64,000 nucleotides of DNA from Candidatus Poribacteria bacterium (GCA_022826805.1 JAJDUH010000028.1:21623-85622), one strand, 5' to 3'. Counted from the stretch's first letter, positions 43,588 to 53,171 are shown. Notes: generated by a model not told the origin, from the sequence alone. A program made the numbers and translations.

Positions 43588-44217
43588 TTTAACTCAACGC
43601 TCGTTAATTATCGCGATATTTTAAAACCTCGTAAAGATTGGCCGGTTAAAAATGTAAGCGCGTTGTGTGATAAACCACAGTATGGGTATACTGCTTCGGC
43701 TACGACTGAACAAATTGGACCCCATTTGCTCCGCATTACAGACATTCAAGATGGATCAGTCAACTGGAAAACGGGACCTTACTGTGACTGCCCGAAACCA
43801 GAAAAATATCTTCTTCAGAAAGACGATATTTTATTTGCTCGTACCGGCGCGACGACCGGTAAGAGTTTTCTCATTGAAAAGTGCCCAACAGCCGTGTTTG
43901 CTTCATATCTGATTCGTCTTCGCGTTACTAAATTGGTCAACCCACAGTATCTCTATGCGTTTTTCCAGTCTCCAGACTATTGGGCACAGGTTTCAGCAAA
44001 CACCAGTGGAAGTGCTCAACCCAACTGTAACGCGACGAAGCTTGCAAACCTCAAAGTACCAGTTCCACCCCCTGAGGAGCAGCAGAGCATTGTAGCCTAT
44101 TTGAGCAACTTCCAAGAGAAGGTAAACCGCATTAAAACCCTCCAAGCTCAAGCAGCACATGAACTTGATGGAATACTTCCTTCCGTTTTAGATAAAATCT
44201 TTCGGTGGGATCAGTAA
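43588..44217 (+). pseudogene. orphan type I restriction specificity (HsdS) fragment
   Basis: About 209 codons in one open frame after a TAG at 43585. The frame reads WPVKNVSALCDKPQYGYTAS, then DIQDGSVNWKTG, YLLQKDDILFARTGATTGKSFL and VPVPPPEEQQSIVAYL, as in one HsdS target-recognition half and its conserved helix. A TTG at 43663 is the only clear start-like codon and would remove conserved residues. A complete HsdS has two such halves, and no HsdM or HsdR gene is nearby, so this is a remnant or a half-length orphan. Confidence 0.65.
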
Positions 44218-44436
44218 ATTGCTCCAATTCGTCATTGATTTTGAGAAGAAAGTTCCGCTGGATTGGCCTCTTTTCGCGTTTCCTATTCAGAATTTAACGT
44301 CAATTTCGTATATCTTCCACAGATACAACAGTTGCCAAATACAGGTTCGCGTGCAATTTTGAGCCTCCTAATTGTCTTGTAGATTATATCGGACACAGCA
44401 ATCCTCTTTAGTTTGAAGTGTTCACTTTCTGCTAAG
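44218..44436. other. 219-base gap
   Basis: No gene, repeat or clear terminator is visible between the HsdS fragment and the convergent end of the DUF2779 gene. Confidence 0.5.
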
Positions 44437-45888
44437 TTACGATGCAAGCAATACGCTATGAATCTCAACCATAGCAAGTGTATCCATTTTGCAATATGCT
44501 TGCAAATGTTTAATCCACGTCTGTTTCTCAGATTCGCTATTGGTATTGAGCATCAAATTCCACGCAGCTGGCGCGTCCGCACCCTCTTGGATGTCTAAAT
44601 GCTTATAGGAAAGCTGAGGCACCAAAACCGGGAGCACCGCCTTCAGGGATCTGGAACCACAAAAGTCAGGATGTTCATAATGCTTTCTGAGTAACACCAT
44701 CTGATCCCAGAGCCTGTTAGCAATTGATTGCAGTGCCGGAGCATATTCGGGGAAAGATTCGGCTAACTGTTTAAGTATCCCGCGTTCAAAAATGGCGTTG
44801 TAAACGACTACAGAACCGCGGTCAGAAATATGACTGAGCAGCGATTTCGCAAGCGGTAGACTCGGATCGGTTGGATTGGTATGTAAGTATTCGTGATGCG
44901 TAAGTTCACCGTTTGGGTGAAGTACATGACAACTATACTGGAACGGGAATTCTTGGTATGGTGTAAAACCCTCGAACATCGGAATAGCAGGTCTATCGGC
45001 TTCAAAGTCGAGAAAATGAATTGGGTATCGCAACTTTGCCAATTCCTGCCGGATTGCGCTACTATTGATTGTCGGTTTGTTATTGAGAACGCTGTTAACG
45101 TAAATATTTTGCGTTGGCGTCAGGGGAAAATCAGTTGGGAGATCGGGGAGGTGAAAAATACCGTTTTCTGCAAGCGCAGTCGCTTCAGGATCTCGAATTC
45201 TCGGAATGGTAAAAACTGAATTTTTGGGGACAGCTTCCCAACAACGCGCTTTAAAGGGGCATACGTGAGGCAGGTTGCATAGATTTTTTCCGATTAGGAC
45301 ATTTGGAGCAACTTCTCTATTGAGGATCATTTCAAATGACTGCAAATCGTATCGGACATTTTTCTGTATCAGACTGACCGTATCCGTTACGTCTTCAATA
45401 ACGAACAGATTAGACAGTTCTGGATAAACACACTCACCATTTAGAAGCAGCAATTGGGTAGCAGAGACGGATATGTTTTGTTCATCTAACACATGCTTTA
45501 GTAAAGCTAAACTAAGATAGTATTCTTTTTTTACTCTTTTTGATGCGCGTATCTCAATAATTCGCCATCCGTTTTTGTCTTTTTGAATAATATCACATCG
45601 CACAAATGTCCTATTCAGGCGAAAAGCCGCTTCAAACAGACACCGTTCGCCACGGCGCATAGCGTTTTCCGTTTCTTGCACAGCAATCTCAGAATTTTCA
45701 GTAGTGATATGTAGACCGTCTGGAAATTGGTGATAGGCGTGATTTTTTACTTCTGCACGTTGATCGAAAAGTCGTTGTTGGGACAGAGAGGTAGGTGCTG
45801 CTGTTTCTGGAATGTTTTCTTCATACCAGAGTCGTTTGAAACAGCGAATCCCATTCAAATACTTTGCGATTGTCAGATAACTTAGCAT
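44437..45888 (-). CDS. DUF2779 protein with Cas4-like N-domain and exonuclease-like C-domain
   Basis: 483 residues. The N-terminal half contains cysteines (CFKRLWYEE, CNLPHVCPFKARC) in the pattern of a Cas4/RecB-like PD-(D/E)XK module. The C-terminal DUF2779 region has FLDFEADRPAIP, VVYNAIFERGIL and YCKMDTLAMVEI, a DEDD-type exonuclease pattern. It may cut DNA or RNA, but no partner gene is visible. A GGGGCAGGT hairpin lies just upstream of the start. Confidence 0.78.
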   Translation of the reverse strand: MLSYLTIAKYLNGIRCFKRLWYEENIPETAAPTSLSQQRLFDQRAEVKNHAYHQFPDGLHITTENSEIAVQETENAMRRGERCLFEAAFRLNRTFVRCDIIQKDKNGWRIIEIRASKRVKKEYYLSLALLKHVLDEQNISVSATQLLLLNGECVYPELSNLFVIEDVTDTVSLIQKNVRYDLQSFEMILNREVAPNVLIGKNLCNLPHVCPFKARCWEAVPKNSVFTIPRIRDPEATALAENGIFHLPDLPTDFPLTPTQNIYVNSVLNNKPTINSSAIRQELAKLRYPIHFLDFEADRPAIPMFEGFTPYQEFPFQYSCHVLHPNGELTHHEYLHTNPTDPSLPLAKSLLSHISDRGSVVVYNAIFERGILKQLAESFPEYAPALQSIANRLWDQMVLLRKHYEHPDFCGSRSLKAVLPVLVPQLSYKHLDIQEGADAPAAWNLMLNTNSESEKQTWIKHLQAYCKMDTLAMVEIHSVLLAS

Positions 45889-45910
45889 TGAGGCACTTAT
45901 GAGGGAATGG

Positions 45911-45936
45911 AGGGGCAGGTACGGGAACCTACCCCT
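45911..45936. repeat. GGGGCAGGT palindrome
   Basis: AGGGGCAGGT and ACCTACCCCT form a near-perfect inverted repeat around a six-base loop. It lies between the malate dehydrogenase stop and the DUF2779 start. It could be a dispersed repeat or a transcript end, but no T-run follows. Confidence 0.45.
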
Positions 45937-46002
45937 ACGCTGTTATTAGGTAGCAGCTTAGGTAATATTATCTACGACACGAAGACAAGTCTGTGGACCT
46001 GC

Positions 46003-46941
46003 CTAATATCCTAACAACGCAATGCCTTCCTGATAAGTTTGTGCCGAATGTTGTAGAGACCCGAGTTCGTCCTCAGTTAATTCGATTTCGATGATCTCTT
46101 CAACACCGTTTCCGCCAAGCTTGATGGGAACCCCGATATAAAGGTCATTAATGCCATATTGCCCGGTGAGGTGTGCAGAGCAGGGCAGCAAACGTTTCTT
46201 ATCCAGAATGATGGCTTCCGCCATCTGTGCCAACGAGGAACCGGCGGCATAGTAGCCACTCGTTTTGAGAAGGTTAACGATCTCAGCACCGCCATCGCGC
46301 GTGCGCTGTGCCATCGCTTCAATCCGATCTTCCGGTATGAGTTGTGGTATCGGAATACCGTTGACGGTGGTATAGCGTGGGAGTGGAACCATCGTATCGC
46401 CGTGTCCACCGAGAACGAGAGCGTGGATGTCTTCTACGGATACACCGAGTTCAAGGGAGATGAAATAGCGGAATCTCGCCGAGTCCAGCACGCCTGCCTG
46501 TCCGACAACACGGTGTGAAGGAAATCCTGAGACCTTCCATGCATGGTAGGTCATGATATCCAGCGGGTTGGTGAGCATCATGATGATACAATCTGGCGAC
46601 TGTTTCACGACGTTTTCTGTGACACTGCCGACGATATTCGCGTTCGTTTGCAACAGGTCTTCGCGCGTCATCCCCGGTTTACGTGGGGATCCTGATGTGA
46701 TAATTACGAGATCGGAGCCTGCCGTTGCATCGTAATCCAGATCTCCGTCAACCGCGGCATCAAACAGTTCTACGGGCCCCATTTGTGCCATGTCCAATGC
46801 TTTACCTTGCGGAACACCATCAACGATGTCTATCAAGACAACATCTCCGAGCTGTTTTTGTGCAATGAGAAACGCTGCTGTTGCACCGACATTCCCCGCA
46901 CCAATAACACTGATTTTTTTTCTAGCCACTTCTTCCTCCAA
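46003..46941 (-). CDS. mdh: malate dehydrogenase
   Basis: 312 residues of the LDH-like family. The NAD loop is SVIGAGNVGATAAFL; R-rich substrate loop SPRKPGMTREDLL; the catalytic His in GGHGDTMVPLPRYT; VLDSARFRYF is typical of malate rather than lactate enzymes. It interconverts malate and oxaloacetate. It is preceded by a long gap with repeats, so it likely has its own promoter. Confidence 0.92.
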   Translation of the reverse strand: MEEEVARKKISVIGAGNVGATAAFLIAQKQLGDVVLIDIVDGVPQGKALDMAQMGPVELFDAAVDGDLDYDATAGSDLVIITSGSPRKPGMTREDLLQTNANIVGSVTENVVKQSPDCIIMMLTNPLDIMTYHAWKVSGFPSHRVVGQAGVLDSARFRYFISLELGVSVEDIHALVLGGHGDTMVPLPRYTTVNGIPIPQLIPEDRIEAMAQRTRDGGAEIVNLLKTSGYYAAGSSLAQMAEAIILDKKRLLPCSAHLTGQYGINDLYIGVPIKLGGNGVEEIIEIELTEDELGSLQHSAQTYQEGIALLGY

Positions 46942-47408
46942 TGTGAAAGTGTATGGTTTTTTTTATCCTTAAAAATGACTTGTATTAATTATACCCAGAA
47001 GTCTGAAAATAATCAAGTGCTCTATAAGAATGTCAGGGCTATTTAGTTTATATATTTAGTTCATATTTGTGAATAGGTTTAGTACTTTTTGACCCGCAAA
47101 ACCTGTTGGCGAGGTTTCCAAATTATGCTATAGAGCATAATTTGTCTTAGTTTTACATTCCTCGCCGTATCCCGAAAAAAGGTGAAAACTCCCAAACAAA
47201 TTCTTAAAACTAAATAACCCTAATAAGAATGTCCAGAGCCATTCAGTTTTAAAGGTAGTAGGCGCACGCTGTGTGTCGTAACAGAACTCCGCTGTCCTCT
47301 TCTTGTAGGTACCCTTCCTAACAATCGATCACCAACAGTTGATAGTCCTTCCTATAGGAACGATCTCCGAGAGTACCCTCGCCGTATATTTCCCCAAAGA
47401 TTTCCGCT
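46942..47408. other. 467-base gap with repeats
   Basis: No gene is seen. It holds a GGCGAGGTT half-palindrome near 47107, an ATTATGCTATAGAGCATAATT palindrome near 47128, the AAAACTAAATAAC phrase near 47208, and the solo MITE end at 47234. Confidence 0.5.
47234..47252. repeat. solo MITE end
   Basis: CAGAGCCATTCAGTTTTAA is identical to the left end of the MITE at 28634. No matching TGAATGGCTCTG end is found downstream, so it is a truncated copy or a single end. Confidence 0.6.
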
Positions 47409-47657
47409 CTATATGTAACGGGAAATAACAAGGGACCAGACGAAAGTTCCCACGAACGCTATTATATGAGCCCACCAGCGATCGGGTATCCATCCCCTTT
47501 GCATTATAGCTGATAGACCACACCACATCAGGGTAAAAATTGAAAAGTTTTTTAAGTCTGTGGACTGTATTGGATTGCTTGATTTAAAAATTAATGCAAG
47601 TAGTATCGCAAACACAGTTAGCTGAAAAACCTGAGCAAGTGTTCTTTTTTTGGACAT
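47409..47657 (-). CDS. possible small membrane protein
   Basis: About 82 residues from the ATG at 47657 (MSKKRTLAQVFQLTVFAILL); an ATG at 47681 is also in frame. Up to three hydrophobic segments are present (VFQLTVFAILLALIF, FTLMWCGLSAIM, IIAFVGTFVWSLVI). There is no clear ribosome site and no recognised family, so it may not be real. Confidence 0.35.
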   Translation of the reverse strand: MSKKRTLAQVFQLTVFAILLALIFKSSNPIQSTDLKNFSIFTLMWCGLSAIMQRGWIPDRWWAHIIAFVGTFVWSLVISRYI

Positions 47658-47733
47658 TAAGAATCTAATTCTAATTGACATGTGAAAACCCGATTCATTT
47701 TATCCTCTTTTTTTCCGCCTTTTTAAAATGAGA

Positions 47734-47758
47734 AAGGCGAGGCACTCGACCTCGCCTT
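47734..47758 (-). terminator. rho-independent-like terminator after the PhyH-like gene
   Basis: AAGGCGAGG and CCTCGCCTT form a perfect nine-pair stem with a seven-base loop 13 bases after the stop of the minus-strand gene at 47772. On the minus strand it is followed by TCTCATTTT. It also resembles the GCGAGGTT repeats. Confidence 0.55.
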
Positions 47759-47771
47759 GAGAACGCAAAGA

Positions 47772-48701
47772 CTAAGCATGTCGCGGTCCCATTGCATAAG
47801 CGGGATTGTCACCGAGATTGTCAATGAGCCATCCGCGGAGCGGTACGTCGTCTTCGGAGGGAACGTAGCGTCCATTATTTCTGGTGGCTGCACCGAGCAG
47901 CTGCCGACGAATCGGATCGCATTTTTCATAAAGAGGTTCGACCGTCATCTCGTCTTTCGGACGAATCCAGCGATAGCCATAACCGTAGAAGAGTGCCTTC
48001 CGGGTCATATCTGAGTGGTTCGGACTCCGCGAGTGCCAGAGCCGTCTATCAAACAGAACGGCGGTTCCAGGTTCTACACAGACCGGCATGGCATCGTCGG
48101 GGACATCATCTGCAGTCGCTTCGCGCGGATCTCGGGCAATTTCGGACAATGGAACGTTCATATCTGACTTTATGTGGCTGCCCGGACGGATATAGAAGTT
48201 ACCCCGCCCAGGTTCGGAAACATCTGTAAGAAAGTATGCCACTTTCAGCGACAAACGCGGACGTGGATCGGTTTCCAACTCGATATTAACGCGTCCACTG
48301 TCTTGGTGCCACTCCAGCCATCCTTCGCCTTCTTCAGCATCTGGAGCCGCTGGCGGTTTGACGTGCATGTGAGCGTGGTATAGATAAATATTCCATCCCA
48401 AGATTCCCCACACTTTTGGTAATGTTGTCGGCTGATCAACAAGATTTAAAAGTGCATCGTCAGCACCTAAGAAATCCGACCAACCCCACTGTGAGTCTGG
48501 CTTTGCTCTGCCGTTGGCGAGTGCTTTGTTGTGCAAGGTATCTACAGCGTTTAGCAACTGTTCGCGCATCTCTGTAGAGAGCGCGTTCGGGATATACAGG
48601 TAACCCTGTTCTTCAAAAAACGTGCGTTCCTCTTCTGTGATGAGGTGGGTAAGATACTTCTCAGGTGAAGATGTCATGCCCATATTAAGAAGTTCCTTCA
48701 T
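47772..48701 (-). CDS. phytanoyl-CoA dioxygenase (PhyH)-like protein, copy 2
   Basis: 309 residues. The metal triad appears as WHQDSGRVN (His-x-Asp) and WHSRSPNHSDMTRK (His and Arg), with YFLTDVSEPGRGNFYIRPGSH as the core strand. AAGGAGA precedes the ATG at 48701. The C-terminal RRQLLGAATRNN and LRGWLIDN are family-typical. It is followed on the same strand by a sugar-isomerase-like gene upstream at 48771; the two may share regulation. Substrate unknown. Confidence 0.87.
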   Translation of the reverse strand: MKELLNMGMTSSPEKYLTHLITEEERTFFEEQGYLYIPNALSTEMREQLLNAVDTLHNKALANGRAKPDSQWGWSDFLGADDALLNLVDQPTTLPKVWGILGWNIYLYHAHMHVKPPAAPDAEEGEGWLEWHQDSGRVNIELETDPRPRLSLKVAYFLTDVSEPGRGNFYIRPGSHIKSDMNVPLSEIARDPREATADDVPDDAMPVCVEPGTAVLFDRRLWHSRSPNHSDMTRKALFYGYGYRWIRPKDEMTVEPLYEKCDPIRRQLLGAATRNNGRYVPSEDDVPLRGWLIDNLGDNPAYAMGPRHA

Positions 48702-48770
48702 AGTAATTCTCCTTAGTTGCGCGGTTGTTTTTTCTGAATAGTCGAACGCGCCTACACAAACGCTGGATCG

Positions 48771-49634
48771 TTACCGCACATACTGTGCCAGAAATTCGCG
48801 TGAGCGGCGCAAACCGTCAGATTCTGATTCCCATGTTCGCCAATAACGGTAATCTTCAAGTTCCACACTAACAATACCGTCGAAGTTTTCGTCCTCTAAG
48901 CGTTGTACCACTTTCAGCCAGTCCACAATACCATCACCCGGAATGGTGTAGCGCCACCAATCTTCACCGAAACCGCGGGCGTCACCGAAGCTCGGTCCCA
49001 AATTGCCGTGCAAATAGAGTGCCTCTTCATCGAAGTCCGTGTCTTTTCCGTGTACGTGTTTAACATAGGGCGCGAATTCATTAAGAGCGCGAAGGTAGTC
49101 GATGCCGATTCTGACGAGGTGGGACGGATCGTAGTTGAGTCCTAAACCCGGAGAAGGGCACGCCTCGAACATCGCACGCCACATTTCCGGTGTGCAACCG
49201 AGAGCAGGGTAGGCAGGTCCCGGACCGGGCCAACCTTCGACGGCTATCGTCACACCTTTCGACGCCGCAAACTCAGCGATCGGTGGGATTGTCTCTTTCC
49301 AAATCTCAAAGTTTTTTGCCCGACCGAGGCTCGCGTCTCCTGGCACAAAGACGCAGAACATGATATGAACGTCGTTGTCCGCAGCGGCTTCGATAGCCGC
49401 TTTTGCTGCTGCTGCCCCCGATTTCTGTTTGGATTTTTTGGTGCTCAGCAGGTCACTGACCCCGGGGAGATCTGCAGAGCCGATGACGAGGCCCGCATCT
49501 CTCGCTGTTTGGACAATTTCGGGAGTCGTTTCTCCAATATCAACGGCTTCAAACCCGTTATCTGCACACCATTTACAGAACTCTGCAAAAGGTAGTTGAC
49601 GGGCTGTGCCCGGAATACGTAATCCTATTTTCAT
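48771..49634 (-). CDS. sugar phosphate isomerase/epimerase-like TIM barrel
   Basis: 287 residues of the xylose-isomerase-like barrel. The strands include FEAVDIGE, VTIAVEGWPGPGPA (Glu ligand), GLNYDPSHLVRIG (Asp and His), VKHVHGKDTDF (His-x-His-like) and GIVSVELEDYRYW (Glu). Start at ATG 49634. It is of the kind often linked to inositol or ketose metabolism, but the substrate cannot be told. It lies 69 bases upstream of the PhyH-like gene on the minus strand. Confidence 0.87.
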   Translation of the reverse strand: MKIGLRIPGTARQLPFAEFCKWCADNGFEAVDIGETTPEIVQTARDAGLVIGSADLPGVSDLLSTKKSKQKSGAAAAKAAIEAAADNDVHIMFCVFVPGDASLGRAKNFEIWKETIPPIAEFAASKGVTIAVEGWPGPGPAYPALGCTPEMWRAMFEACPSPGLGLNYDPSHLVRIGIDYLRALNEFAPYVKHVHGKDTDFDEEALYLHGNLGPSFGDARGFGEDWWRYTIPGDGIVDWLKVVQRLEDENFDGIVSVELEDYRYWRTWESESDGLRRSREFLAQYVR

Positions 49635-49789
49635 AGTAGATCCTTTTATAAAACCTATGTGTTAATAGTAGATAATAGCTAACATGTTGGGTTTCACGAC
49701 CTCCTTTTCTCTGAAGGGTTGATCACCTGTTAGCGTTCTGTGCAAAAACCGGGGTGCCGGTATATGACCGCTCAACCCAACCTACGAAC

Positions 49790-49817
49790 TGACAACTAAA
49801 AACTAACAACCGACAAC
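49790..49817. repeat. heptameric tandem repeat, site 2
   Basis: TGACAAC, TAAAAAC, TAACAAC, CGACAAC run in register just before the stop of the radical SAM gene (49820). Same family as 13588 and 51802, in inverse orientation. Confidence 0.7.
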
Positions 49818-49819
49818 TA

Positions 49820-51040
49820 TTAAAATCCCATCAATCCGCAACATCGGCGGCATACAGGCATAGGTCCATCATCACTCACAGACTTCCGGAACGTCATCGC
49901 TTTCTGATTATTCCACATATCGACAACCTTGTCTGTTTGGATATTGCCGATGATATAGTCGTGGTAGTCGCGGCAAAGGCTAACATCGCCGTTGCTATCA
50001 ATCTCCATCGTCATGAAGATGCTGACGCACTGGTTATACCCGAAGGTCTGCTGATGGTCGGTATAATAAGTTTGAATTTCGCCACGTGTGTTTAATCTTG
50101 GCATCATAATAGGAGGACAGCGCTGTTCTTTGTTGGAGAGATTTTCCATCTCTTCAAAACGATCCAAGATGACGCCGTGGTCGAAGTCCTTCCATGTTCC
50201 TATCCACCCATAATGCGTTTGTGGTTTGAAACCGAAACGGTTCTCAAAATCTTCTGTATGTTCCTGTGCCGATTCAGAATCTATCCACCAGGTCAAATAG
50301 AAAATTTGCGCGTCGGCGTATTGACTCGTGAACTTATAGAGATCTACAACGACGTCAATATTATACATCGTAACGCAGCTGAGTGGAATAATATAAGGAA
50401 ACTTTATGTTCCGCTTCTCTTTTGCCGCACTGAGGACTTCTAACGCAGCCTTAACGTCTTTAAAGTTATCGTAGTTTGGGGTTAACCCAGGACGTTGTGT
50501 ATTGTGAATATCCTCATTTGGTCCATCAACGCTCAAGTAGATAATTTTGCAGGTTTCCAGAATATCGTCGGCGCGTCTGGCAATATGTGTGGCGTTACTA
50601 ACCAGTGATATCGGCATTCCACGGTCTTTGATGTAGTGCATCAATTCGATGATGTCGGGGTAAAGCATCGGTTCGCCACCCCAGATATACCACACCGGGG
50701 ACCAGCCTGCATCTACAATCTGATCCACAAGGTCTTTATACACTTCAACCGGAACCTCGCGCTGCTTGAGCTCTTTCATAGATTTCCCGAGCAAGTAACC
50801 GTTATCGCCCCATTGTCCACACGAGTGGCAACGGAGGTTGCACATATCGGTAATACGGAGGCTCACCAGTTGGATGGCATCGCCTTTACCGTGTTTTGCA
50901 CCGAGCGGATGTCGCCAGTTAAAACTTTCCTTAGCGAGTTGGTAACGCACGAACTTGCTGGAAGTATCCCAATCTTCCGACATAGCACTGGCGAGTTCAT
51001 TGACAAAAAATCGTGGTGAGATTCGACTACGTAGTGCCAT
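49820..51040 (-). CDS. radical SAM protein with SPASM-like C-terminus
   Basis: 406 residues; the ATG at 51040 has AAGGAGA five bases upstream, a TTG one codon earlier is the alternative. The radical SAM site is CNLRCHSC in TDMCNLRCHSC, with WYIWGGEPMLYPD for SAM binding. The C-terminal CVSIFMTME, CRDYHDYIIGN, CRRCCG pattern suggests auxiliary iron-sulfur clusters, as in SPASM maturases or sulfatase-type enzymes. The substrate is unknown. No precursor peptide is obvious nearby. Confidence 0.85.
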   Translation of the reverse strand: MALRSRISPRFFVNELASAMSEDWDTSSKFVRYQLAKESFNWRHPLGAKHGKGDAIQLVSLRITDMCNLRCHSCGQWGDNGYLLGKSMKELKQREVPVEVYKDLVDQIVDAGWSPVWYIWGGEPMLYPDIIELMHYIKDRGMPISLVSNATHIARRADDILETCKIIYLSVDGPNEDIHNTQRPGLTPNYDNFKDVKAALEVLSAAKEKRNIKFPYIIPLSCVTMYNIDVVVDLYKFTSQYADAQIFYLTWWIDSESAQEHTEDFENRFGFKPQTHYGWIGTWKDFDHGVILDRFEEMENLSNKEQRCPPIMMPRLNTRGEIQTYYTDHQQTFGYNQCVSIFMTMEIDSNGDVSLCRDYHDYIIGNIQTDKVVDMWNNQKAMTFRKSVSDDGPMPVCRRCCGLMGF

Positions 51041-51062
51041 CAATTCTCCTTTGTTTATAGCG

Positions 51063-51083
51063 GTCAGCAGTCAGCAGTTAGTA
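51063..51083. repeat. heptameric tandem repeat, site 3
   Basis: GTCAGCA, GTCAGCA, GTTAGTA lie just upstream of the radical SAM start. A GCGAGGTT palindrome (51163-51182) follows in the same gap. Confidence 0.6.
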
Positions 51084-51260
51084 ATGAGAAGTTTGAGTCA
51101 ACCGAAAACTTCTTTAACTATGGTGGATCCTAAAAATAAATAAACACTTCTCTCTCGCGGTAGGCGAGGTTTCCTAACCTCGCTGGTTTATAATGTCTAA
51201 GTAATTCTAAGATTTACCATAATAACCGACAGCAGACGGAGTCTGCGCCCTGATAACCAT

Positions 51261-51674
51261 TTAAGATTCATCTTCTACTTTTACCAGTGTGAGTGCCGCG
51301 GAATTCAAGCAATAACGCTTACCCGTCGGTGCAGGTCCGTCGTTGAAGACGTGCCCAAGGTGAGCATCGCATCGGCTACAAACTACTTCGGTGCGCGGCA
51401 TAAAAAATATACTGAAATCTGATTTCGTCTCAACCGAGTCAGGCGAAATAGATTCCCAAAAGCTGGGCCACCCGGTTCCAGAGTCATATTTCGTGTCAGA
51501 ACTAAAGAGTGGACTTCCGCAGCAGATACAATGATAGGTTCCTGCCTCTTTGCAGTCGTGGTATCTCCCCGTAAAAGCGCGTTCTGTCCCCTTCTTCCGG
51601 GTCACCTGATATTCTTCCTGTGTAAGTTGTTCTTTCCATTCTTTTTCTGATTTGGTGATTTTTTCTGAACCCAT
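51261..51674 (-). CDS. msrB: peptide-methionine (R)-S-oxide reductase
   Basis: 137 residues. The zinc cysteines are CICCGSPLF and [12 protein letters not shown]; the catalytic Cys is in [22 protein letters not shown] is typical. It repairs oxidised methionine. It stands alone between radical SAM and glycosyltransferase genes. Start at 51674 follows GGAGCG. Confidence 0.93.
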   Translation of the reverse strand: MGSEKITKSEKEWKEQLTQEEYQVTRKKGTERAFTGRYHDCKEAGTYHCICCGSPLFSSDTKYDSGTGWPSFWESISPDSVETKSDFSIFFMPRTEVVCSRCDAHLGHVFNDGPAPTGKRYCLNSAALTLVKVEDES

Positions 51675-51801
51675 CTTTCGCTCCTCTTATGAATATAACG
51701 GGGTTTCTTGAAAAATACTATGCCACATTTTGAAAAAAAAAACAAGAATGTTTTCGCAACATCATGGACATTCAGTTTTAATTTTCCTTTGTTGAGGTTT
51801 C

Positions 51802-51871
51802 CAATCGCCAACTGCTAACGACCAACTGCCGACCGCCAATCACTGGCGACTGACGATTGACAACTGACAAC
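51802..51871. repeat. heptameric tandem repeat, site 4 (ten units)
   Basis: Ten consecutive in-register heptamers: CAATCGC, CAACTGC, TAACGAC, CAACTGC, CGACCGC, CAATCAC, TGGCGAC, TGACGAT, TGACAAC, TGACAAC. The consensus is roughly YRAYNRC. The array ends three bases before the stop codon of the glycosyltransferase (51874). Confidence 0.85.
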
Positions 51872-51873
51872 CA

Positions 51874-53088
51874 TCAACCAATATCTTTCCGTTTTGGTTT
51901 GACTCTACCTAAAACTCTACATTTTGTCGCAGACAAAATCTCATACCGCACCCCGCCCCAAGTGATTTTGCGCTGGAATACAGCATATACGGCGTTGAGA
52001 CCCGCCAGAAATAGTGAGGCTGAAGTGACGTAGGAAGTTAAACCAATCGACTGCCGGACCTTCGGCATCTCTCGGAGCCAGCGCGGTAGGTTTTTCGAGT
52101 AGAGCCGGTAACTGAATGCCTCCAGAAAAGGGATAAAGGCAATCGGTAGCAACTCGCCCCTATAAAATAAAAATGGAATTGATCCAACCACGCAGATACC
52201 TTTCGGTAAAAACACTATCAGAATCGCTAACCATTGCCTCCAGAGTCCCATGTGAAACGTCATAATCATCTGACGGTTTGTAAATTCTACGATCTGGTGC
52301 CAGGTCCGATTAGTTGTTCGCGTGATAGCTACGCAGTCTGGAACAAAATGAATTTTCTGCTTAACGTCTCGCATTGCAAGCGTTGTGTTGAGGTCTTCGA
52401 TTGTTGCCTCTTCCCAACGTTGAAGGATCTGGGCTTTTTCGAGCATCTCACGTCGAAATGCATTAGAACCACCCCACACCATCGTGTGTGGATGGTCGCC
52501 TTGTGCACTCATCTGAAAGTTTACCCATATCGATTCCACGAGAGATGCGATATTCCATGTCTGGGGGAAATAGAACCGTCCGCCGACTGTCGTTCCTATA
52601 TCTGGTTCTTGGAGTGGGTCGACAAGCAACGTTAACCAATTTTCTTGGATAGCAACATCCGCATCCACAAACGCGATAACCTCAATATCTCCTGGCAATT
52701 GTTCTATCACCGTCAGGAGGTTCTGCACCTTTTGCGAACGGGGCAGCTCGTTTTCAATGATGTTCGGTGCTAATAGGACATGGATATTCGGATACGGTTC
52801 GGCAATTTCGCATAGGTGCGGATAAGAAACATCATGCCCTGAATCCGCCTTTTGGTGTGTCACAAAGAAGACTTCGTACACACCCGCATAGTCTTGGTGC
52901 AACAGTCCTTTGGCATGTTCTGCTGTGTCAGCATCCCAGCCATAGTGGGGTGCGATAACCGCTACCTTTGGGGTATAAGCTGGTCTCTGCCTATTGCGTT
53001 CGCGCCGCGCGTACCAAAAGGACCGGCTAATGATAAGGAGTTCAAGAAAAAAAAGGAAATAAGCTGTTGCGATAATGTACGTCTGCAT
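51874..53088 (-). CDS. family 2/21 glycosyltransferase (ceramide glucosyltransferase-like)
   Basis: 404 residues. An N-terminal helix anchors the protein; the GT-A core has VAVIAPHYGW, the DxD-like VDADVAIQENW, VWGGSNAFRREML and EDLNTTLAM. RQMIMTFHMGLW replaces the usual QxxRW. Two or more C-terminal helices follow. It resembles GT21 glucosylceramide synthases and bacterial GT2 relatives. It probably glycosylates a lipid. No lipid-partner gene is adjacent. Confidence 0.82.
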   Translation of the reverse strand: MQTYIIATAYFLFFLELLIISRSFWYARRERNRQRPAYTPKVAVIAPHYGWDADTAEHAKGLLHQDYAGVYEVFFVTHQKADSGHDVSYPHLCEIAEPYPNIHVLLAPNIIENELPRSQKVQNLLTVIEQLPGDIEVIAFVDADVAIQENWLTLLVDPLQEPDIGTTVGGRFYFPQTWNIASLVESIWVNFQMSAQGDHPHTMVWGGSNAFRREMLEKAQILQRWEEATIEDLNTTLAMRDVKQKIHFVPDCVAITRTTNRTWHQIVEFTNRQMIMTFHMGLWRQWLAILIVFLPKGICVVGSIPFLFYRGELLPIAFIPFLEAFSYRLYSKNLPRWLREMPKVRQSIGLTSYVTSASLFLAGLNAVYAVFQRKITWGGVRYEILSATKCRVLGRVKPKRKDIG

Positions 53089-53171
53089 AACGTTAAATCA
53101 CTCAGATAGACATCAGTCGTCGACGATCAGCAACAAGCCATCTCTAACAAAGAAATCTCTTTACTGAATAC

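Noticed and set aside
51802..51871. CRISPR array
   Set aside because: The units are seven bases without spacers, so this is a tandem repeat rather than CRISPR. No cas gene is present.
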